NCBI GenBank assembly: GCA_015680905.1
Contig: CM027381.1
Span: 83,167,501-83,231,500 of the forward strand
Direction of reading: 5' to 3'
DNA from: Coptis chinensis
Lineage: Eukaryota; Streptophyta; Magnoliopsida; Ranunculales; Ranunculaceae
DNA length: 64,000 nt
In this document: positions 58,150 to 64,000 of the stretch, piece by piece
How positions within the stretch are numbered: the stretch's first letter is position 1
How the letters are laid out: each line of letters starts with the position of its first letter
Made by a program: the position numbers and the translations under genes
Notes under the pieces: generated by a model
The model's input: the letters and a program-made list of their open reading frames with translations, nothing else
Database searches by the model: none
What the model was told of the DNA's origin: nothing

Positions 58150-58292
58150 ATAATGTGTTTGCTATGGAAAAAATTGGGGTTGGATGTGTTATTTATAGAG
58201 GGAGATTTTAGGAAAAAACTGGGGTTGGATGTGTTTGCTGTAAAAAAAGAACTGGGGCTGGATATGTTATTTATAGAGGGAGATTTTAAGGT
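58150..58292. repeat. short tandem duplication with TATTTATAGAGGGAG
   Basis: The phrase TTATTTATAGAGGGAGATTT occurs at about 58,192 and 58,268, each preceded by a GGGGTTGGATGTG- or GGGGCTGGATATG-type motif. A third partial copy of the leading motif lies between them. Period about 77 bases. Confidence 0.7.
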
Positions 58293-58497
58293 TATTACAA
58301 ATCTCAATTCTAACATAACCATAATAATCGAAACCGGATAGGGGTATAATCGGAAACATCTACTGTTCACCGAACCATTCTCATTAAAGTAGTTAGATGT
58401 TATCAATGTTATTGTTTTCTCTTTGCACACAGATTCATGGTATGACCAATCGTTTTAATGAAGCTGTCAATGATATTAAAAAAGTACATGACATCTA

Positions 58498-58550
58498 GAC
58501 AGGGGCGGATCCAGGATTGCCACTCAAGGGGGGCTGCTACAACTAATATA
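58498..58550. other. possible end of a hAT-like or MITE element
   Basis: CAGGGGCGGATCCAGGATT matches a phrase I know from the ends of abundant plant MITE/hAT-like repeats. No partner inverted end or target duplication was identified nearby. Confidence 0.25.
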
Positions 58551-58967
58551 CACTACAAATTTTGTTTTTGGGATGAATTATACACTATTATAACTAGTAT
58601 TTTTTTTTGATGGAAAAGTTGGGTGTGTTGCTACACCGCGGATACAATCAAAGACCATTAATCTTGAGTAGTTGAGAATGCTCCGGTGACCCACGTCGAC
58701 CCCTTTTTTCTCTCGGTGACACATCGATTTTACATAAAAATGAATTCGCCCTTTTTTTTGGCGATTTAAATTGTTAAGTAATCCAAAATAGATAAAAACC
58801 TCTTTCTATACTTTTTTTTTTTTTCAATTCTACAAAACACTCCCAACTCTCAAAAAAAAAATTCATCTCTTCAAACCCCTCTCTTATTCTTCTCTTCTTC
58901 CTTTTTATGCGATAAAAAAAGAAGAAAGAAAAAAAAAGCCTATCCTCCCCAAACTCTCTTTTTCTCG

Positions 58968-59105
58968 ATGGCTGCCATTACGCTAATATCTCTCAACTCA
59001 CCCAACCCTCTCTTGACCTTTTTTTCTCCAAAACCAATTAGCTTGAACCAAAAAAAAAAAAACACCATTAAATTGCACTTCTCATTTTTCTTAAATTCCT
59101 TTTAA
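58968..59105 (+). CDS. possible first exon of a plastid-targeted protein
   Basis: An ATG after a long CT-rich leader opens a 45-residue frame, MAAITLISLNSPNPLLTFFS followed by PKPISLNQKKKN. It is rich in Ser, Asn and Lys with few acidic residues, like a chloroplast transit peptide. It ends at a stop, and I found no matching downstream exon. It could be the start of a split gene whose rest (59.5-61.2 kb) has decayed, or chance. Low confidence. Confidence 0.25.
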   Translation: MAAITLISLNSPNPLLTFFSPKPISLNQKKKNTIKLHFSFFLNSF

Positions 59106-62100
59106 AATTCGGGGTTGCTCCTTTTTAGTATAGCATTGGATCTTACCCATTATTATTCCAATTCATATTCACATCTATTTTAATCGGTATTGGATTACTT
59201 CACTTGCTTAAAACCACTTTGCTTCTTCATACTTTCTAGTATGATGCCAATTTCCAAGAACAAGAAAATAATAGTAATAATAATATGTGTGTCGATTCTT
59301 TGTTGAAAGCGGCGATGGTGGTGTTTGTGGTGCGTGTGGGAAAACTGGGAGTAGTAAGAGGTGTTAAGTTGCAAAGGCATGTAATGTATTGGTAATTTTT
59401 TTCTTTATCTTTTTGTTAAATTTCGTTTCTTGATGGTTGGAATTTAATGCACATTGTGTTGTTCATTGTAATATGTGTCCAACTTTCTTGTTGTGGATTA
59501 GGAAGACTAATTTGATTGGGGAAAATTAAGTTTGGTAGTTTGTTATGTTAACCAAGGGGCCTCATTATTCTTGGTTTAATAGTGTTACGAAATCTTTGTA
59601 ATATGTTTCCGTTAGCGTGGCGGCTATCGTTTTGTTTCTTCAGCTCTCATACTTGCCAGTTCAAGTCACGGACAAAAATGTCGAGAGCTTCGAGAAATTT
59701 GGAGGTCGATTGCAAAATCAGATGTCGATTAAGCATTGGTGGAAAAACTTCTTGCTGTGATGGTAAATCTATTAAAGAATTTCCACTGATAAAGAAGGTA
59801 AGTGTAACCAGCTGTTATTATATGAATTTGTAGTGGTAGTATTCTCCTTCAACAGTGAGAAACTCATTGCTTTGCGTAATTCACAGGTTCTATTTCCTTG
59901 TGAAGAATTTGTGAAGCTCTTTGAAGAATAATGTCCAATCACCTACAGATGTAAGTGGTTTGTTTGATTTTTGAAGAATTTGTTGATTAGAGCTATGGTG
60001 CGGTTAATGAGAGTGTTCTCGATGAGGAAGATTGGATGTTGTCGCGCCGCCACCAAAGAATTCAATTGATGTGCGGAAGCTGGAGGATTCAATAATTATG
60101 TAACTTTCAAAGAATTAGATTGAGTGTCCATGACTCAATTGACACTTTTCTATTGTTTTTAGTTGGCGTCTTTGAGATTATCAATGTTTTAAGTGTGGTT
60201 GCATTTTCAGCTCACAATAAATGAGGAAGAGCGGCACGAAGTTATCACAACTTCAACTCATCTACCAATTTTTTTTGGTGATAGAGGTAAGTTACTCTTT
60301 GGTTAAGTCTTCTAATTAAACTGTAGAATAGGGATGTTCAAATTATTGCTTGGGTTTAGGATTTTTAGCTTGATGATTAGAAGACGGTGCAAACATTTTC
60401 GAAACCGCTATGCCACTACTTGCTCATCTATTTTGAGTACTTTATTTTTACTTTGTTTTTGTGTGTTTAATGATCCAAACATCTAGATTATAACTGTGCA
60501 CATTGGTTTCTAAATTGATTGGTTAGGTTAGTGAGTTTGTCTATGATTTCCAGTGGCAAACATTGGCTAATACTATACTATATTGGATTTCAGGTTTAAT
60601 GAGTGAATTTCCCATGGGATCGAGAACAAGCTAATACAAAGAAAATTGATATTTCCCGATTACGTTTGATGGTGATCACAAAAGGAATGGAGGTGATACT
60701 CAAATGGTGAGACAACCTTACACAAACTCTTATCCTAGGTTTATTCAATATTCGATATTACTTGATTGGCGTGTACAATGATAGAAGAAATCTTTTACGA
60801 TAGTTGTTGAACTTATTGAGCAAGCCCTCCTTAACCAAGTATTTTTAGTATTATGACGATTAGATATTATTGTTTTGGAGTTACAGATTATCCGGCTAAA
60901 TGTGCATTGTTTGAGGCAAACTTTAGAGCTGATCTATGACCTGATTGTTTTTTATAAGAAGCTGGAGGTGAGCTTGAACGACAATAAACCAATTTGGACT
61001 CTAGGTTAAATATTCATCATAAAATTTTCAAATATTTAAGCAACCAATTTATGTTACCAGTTGAAGGCTATAAGAAAATAAGTACATCCCAAGATGTCAC
61101 CCATCTCAGGCAATTCAAAGGTAACAGTTTGACTCATCTATTCTATTTATGTATTTTTTTTTTCCAAACATTAGATGAAATATTGAACTTCAAGTCTAAT
61201 TAGTGGTGTATTTTTGTGTGCATAAAGAGCTTAGGTTGCACTATTGCATTTCACCTTTGCGGGCATGAAGCAGAGACATAAGCTCTTCATAAGTGTGGAT
61301 CTACTCAAACTCAGGATGTGACGTTCTATGGTGGTACATGTAGGTTATTTGGTGACTTCATGCATATAGAATTTCAATCTGAATCTTAAAAGCACTTGAG
61401 CTTTGAATAACATTTTAACGAGTGTAGCGTATATAACACATGATACTTCTTTGTTTCTAGAAAGAGTTATAACTTTGTACATAAACGTTATTTTCACTTT
61501 TTATGCTATACATGGTGTACAATCATTTTCTATTTTAACATGCTCTGCTCATAGTAATTGGATCAATTAAATGAATCTGTTCATAAGTAGTGGGATCAAT
61601 TGTTGGTTAAACCAGTATGCACATAGTATTACGGGTTATTGGGTTTGTAGGTTAATTTGTGCCAATCATAAAATGTGAGATATTGGGGTTGCTTTGTGGA
61701 TATTTTCTATTTCTACGTCTAAGAAAGCTCCTTATACCTTAAAGAAACTTAAAGGCTATAAGATAATTTTTACATCTTATTAGTTTCTCTTTAAAACAAA
61801 TAGATGTGCTCCTGCTTTTGTCTCCTAGTTAATATTTTCTCTCATTGTGTTCAACTTAAGATTGGATGCAATGCCATGCCTGTCAGAGTAGAGCCATGTT
61901 GCAGTTAGATGTCTATATGCCTTGATGTCACCCATGTCGAAAGGCATGGGACGATGCTAAACTACTGCAATTGGTACAATTCGCTTTTACAATATAGGTG
62001 TGGTAAATGCACATAAATTGAAATAACGATTAACTTCATTTGGATGGGTGTCGTCCGTGCTTTCAACCGGGTTGGAGAACTACTATCTTCATCTTTTTAA

Positions 62101-62187
62101 GGTTCATCTCTCTTCTTTGCCGGTGTGATATTTTCATTAATTTTGTGTCACTTTGTGTTGGATTATAGTTTGAATCGTTGTTTTCCT
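59106..62187. other. no gene recognised; scattered exon-like pieces
   Basis: Plus-strand stretches bounded by plausible splice sites occur: 59,679-59,797 (NLEVDCKIRCRLSIGGKTSC), 60,212-60,290 (LTINEEERHEVITTSTHL then a GTAAGT donor), 60,610-60,706 and 60,890-60,970. They may be exons of a decayed or lineage-specific gene starting near 58,968, but no family was recognised and frames do not join convincingly. Confidence 0.35.
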
Positions 62188-63120
62188 ATAGTGTGACAAT
62201 CGGTGCACACCCTTAAGTTTTTCATGACATGGCGGCACACACCCGAGGGTAAGCTCAAGAACCCAAAAGCAAGCGCAAGTTTCTCACTATGGTAGCCCCG
62301 AGATTCCTCATAACCATTCTTATTTATGTAATCACTGTATCTTCAATCTTCTTAAGAAGCTCTTCTAACTTTCTACAAACATAATTGATTTGTGGGTGGC
62401 CTGTATCATCTACAGTGAACACATGTACCCTGTTCCCAGCTTCAATCTAGCTACAACCAGGATTTTTCCTAATGCCTCTTTCTCTCATCAGTTTCCTCAC
62501 ATCTGAAAGGGCATTCAGATTTCGAAGTCTGCATAATGAGGTTGGCTAGTAGGACATAACTTCCTGAATGTTTTGGATCCAACTCAAACAAATGCTTCAC
62601 AGCACAATGTGCCAAGTCTGCATTACCATGGGTACGACATGCGCTAAAGCTCCCCAAGCACTAGCACATGCTTCCATGGGCATCTCATCAATCATTTTCT
62701 TGGCATCCTCTAGCAACCCATCATGTCCAAGAAGGTCAACCATACAAGCAAAATGCTATGAAGTTGGAGATATACCTTGATCTTTTGTCATGGAATCAAA
62801 GTCTTGTTTTCCTTCCATAACGAGTCCCGAATGACTACAACCTGATAGAACAGCAACATAGCTTATATGATCAGGGGCGAGACTTGATTTCAACATGCTC
62901 TCAAAAATCTGCACTGCTTTTGTTCCTTGGCCATTTTGAGCATACCCTGAGATCATGGCGTTCCAAGAAATTAAGTTCTTCTCACTTATTGAATCGAAAA
63001 CCTCCTGTGTTTCTTCAATCCTACCACATTTTGAGTACATAGTAATCAAACCATTTACAACCGATATGTTCGCATCAACTCCAATCTTTGTAGTTTGAGC
63101 AATGATTTGATTGCCAAGTC
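62188..63120 (-). pseudogene. C-terminal part of a DYW-type PPR gene, inactivated
   Basis: The minus strand reads as the end of a PLS-DYW PPR protein: LITMYSKCGRIEETQEVFDS, WNAMISGYAQNGQGTKAVQI, DHISYVAVLSGCSHSGLVME, then the E domain (ACRTHGNADLAHCAVKHLFE, GSYVLLANL). After it comes the start of the DYW deaminase with the zinc/catalytic HSE motif in [14 protein letters not shown] and CTDCHT. The homology stops before the final DYW residues, and also abruptly at 63,120 in mid-repeat, where about 400 N-terminal residues would be expected. It has several stops and shifts (for example after GISPTS and in the PGCS.IEAGN part). DYW proteins edit organelle RNA; this copy cannot. Confidence 0.85.
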
Positions 63121-63335
63121 TTCAGTAGATTTTGTTCTTATTAGTAGCACTTTTTAGATTTCTTAATTTTAGTTGTCCAAATACTTCGTCAAGCAGCTGA
63201 GAAAGCTAAGGTAGGACTCTCATCTAGATTTGAAATTGATATCGATTTGTCTTTTCGCTGGCGATGCATCGCATGCGATGCGAAAAAGATGTCACGCATT
63301 GCACTTACTAGATCAAGGTTTGTCAAATTATCCAT
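63121..63335. other. no gene recognised
   Basis: AT-rich DNA with a GCATCGCATGCGATGCG palindrome-like stretch at about 63,265-63,281. Confidence 0.4.
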
Positions 63336-63722
63336 AAGAAAAGGTAAGTAAAACAAGTAGAAGAGATGAGCTATATAATATTCTTTGGTATCACTAAGAA
63401 CTTCTGCAAAAGTGCAAATCAGTTCCACTAGGTAGAAACTAAAAGTATATAAACAATATTTATGCATAAGAAAAGGTAAGTGAAAAGAAGAAGAAATAGG
63501 CTATATAACATTCTTGGTATCACTAAGAACTCGCAAAAGTGCAAATCCGGTTCCACTACGTAAAAACTAAAAAGTATAAACAATATTTATGCATAAGAAA
63601 AGGTAAGTGAAAAAAGAAGAAGAGATAGGCTATATAACATTATGGTATCACTAAGAACTCTGCAAAAGTGCAAATCGGTTCCACGTAGAAACTAGAAACA
63701 AAATTTATCCATAATAAGAAGA
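63336..63722. repeat. tandem repeat, unit about 130 bp, three copies
   Basis: Units start near 63,336, 63,469 and 63,596 with AAGAAAAGGTAAGT and share TGGTATCACTAAGAAC and CAAAAGTGCAAATC. Copies differ by small indels; the last is truncated. No coding capacity. Confidence 0.85.
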
Positions 63723-64000
63723 ATAGTTTCTTCTTTTTTATGGTGTTCACTATGCTCCTAAGAGGGCAATGACAGATCCAGTTGAGCTCCCGGTTTAAAC
63801 TAGGGAAAGGAGTCCAAATGGATAAGTGGGATGGAAGCCTCATGAATGACCAACATTATATAGCGGGTTGACAACATCAAGTTAATGCATTTGTAAATTG
63901 TGATTGACCACCAAGAGCAGAACTCAATTTCCCAATTATGTTAGTCCCCAAGTGATGTGTTAGATATGCAATGTTGAGATCCTCCACCACGTGGCCAAAA
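63723..64000. other. no gene recognised
   Basis: Window edge, AT-rich, without a recognisable feature. Confidence 0.4.

Overview
This is nuclear DNA from a flowering plant, most likely a eudicot. The evidence is intron-rich genes with GT-AG introns, an AT-rich background, and recognisable plant families: a MED33/REF4-type Mediator subunit, PLS-type PPR proteins, a NAC protein, and fragments of an XTH, an IQD protein and a ureide permease. The sequence alone does not let me name the species. No retrovirus-like or capsid-bearing element was recognised. The mobile DNA I can identify is mainly rolling-circle Helitron. Region 1 (about 0.6-18.5 kb) is a mosaic. It holds fragments of an XPB helicase gene, an IQD gene and a ureide permease gene, then a decayed Helitron transposase gene (5.2-11.2 kb). 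The first coding exon of that Helitron gene encodes a WOX13-type plant homeodomain that joins by in-frame splice sites to the Helitron coding region. A second fragment cassette follows (12.2-14.7 kb): a truncated RING E3 ligase, and an XTH gene with a histidine-phosphatase gene fragment inside its second exon. Two organelle-like, GC-richer blocks flank this cassette. After that come a small orphan ORF, a long minisatellite of about 55 bp units, and a textbook Helitron 3' terminus (hairpin plus CTAG, followed by host T) ending at 18,527. Region 2 (18.5-29.1 kb) carries two host genes on the + strand: an atypical five-exon NAC gene (21.5-22.5 kb) and a nine-exon ribonucleotide reductase small-subunit gene (25.6-29.1 kb). 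The latter has an E2F-like site and a TATA box, and lies just downstream of a second Helitron-like 3' end. Region 3 (30.0-35.4 kb) is a second Helitron of another family. It is nearly full length but interrupted by several stops and shifts. It shows the Rep HUH motif, the Rep tyrosines and Pif1-type Walker A and B motifs. The following 8 kb has no gene I can support. It contains a 416 bp element built almost wholly from CGATAT-like motifs, bounded by short inverted repeats and an 11 bp direct repeat, and a tandem repeat of about 200 bp units. Region 4 (43.9-57.5 kb) is conserved host sequence: a 12-exon MED33 gene (+) and a tail-to-tail, intronless PPR gene of the MEF18 type (-). Region 5 (57.6-64 kb) is repeats, an orphan transit-peptide-like exon and a dead DYW-type PPR gene. 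Three otherwise well-conserved host genes (RNR2, MED33, MEF18-like) each carry small indels of one or two bases. This points either to recent inactivation of several genes at once or, more simply, to residual errors in the assembly.
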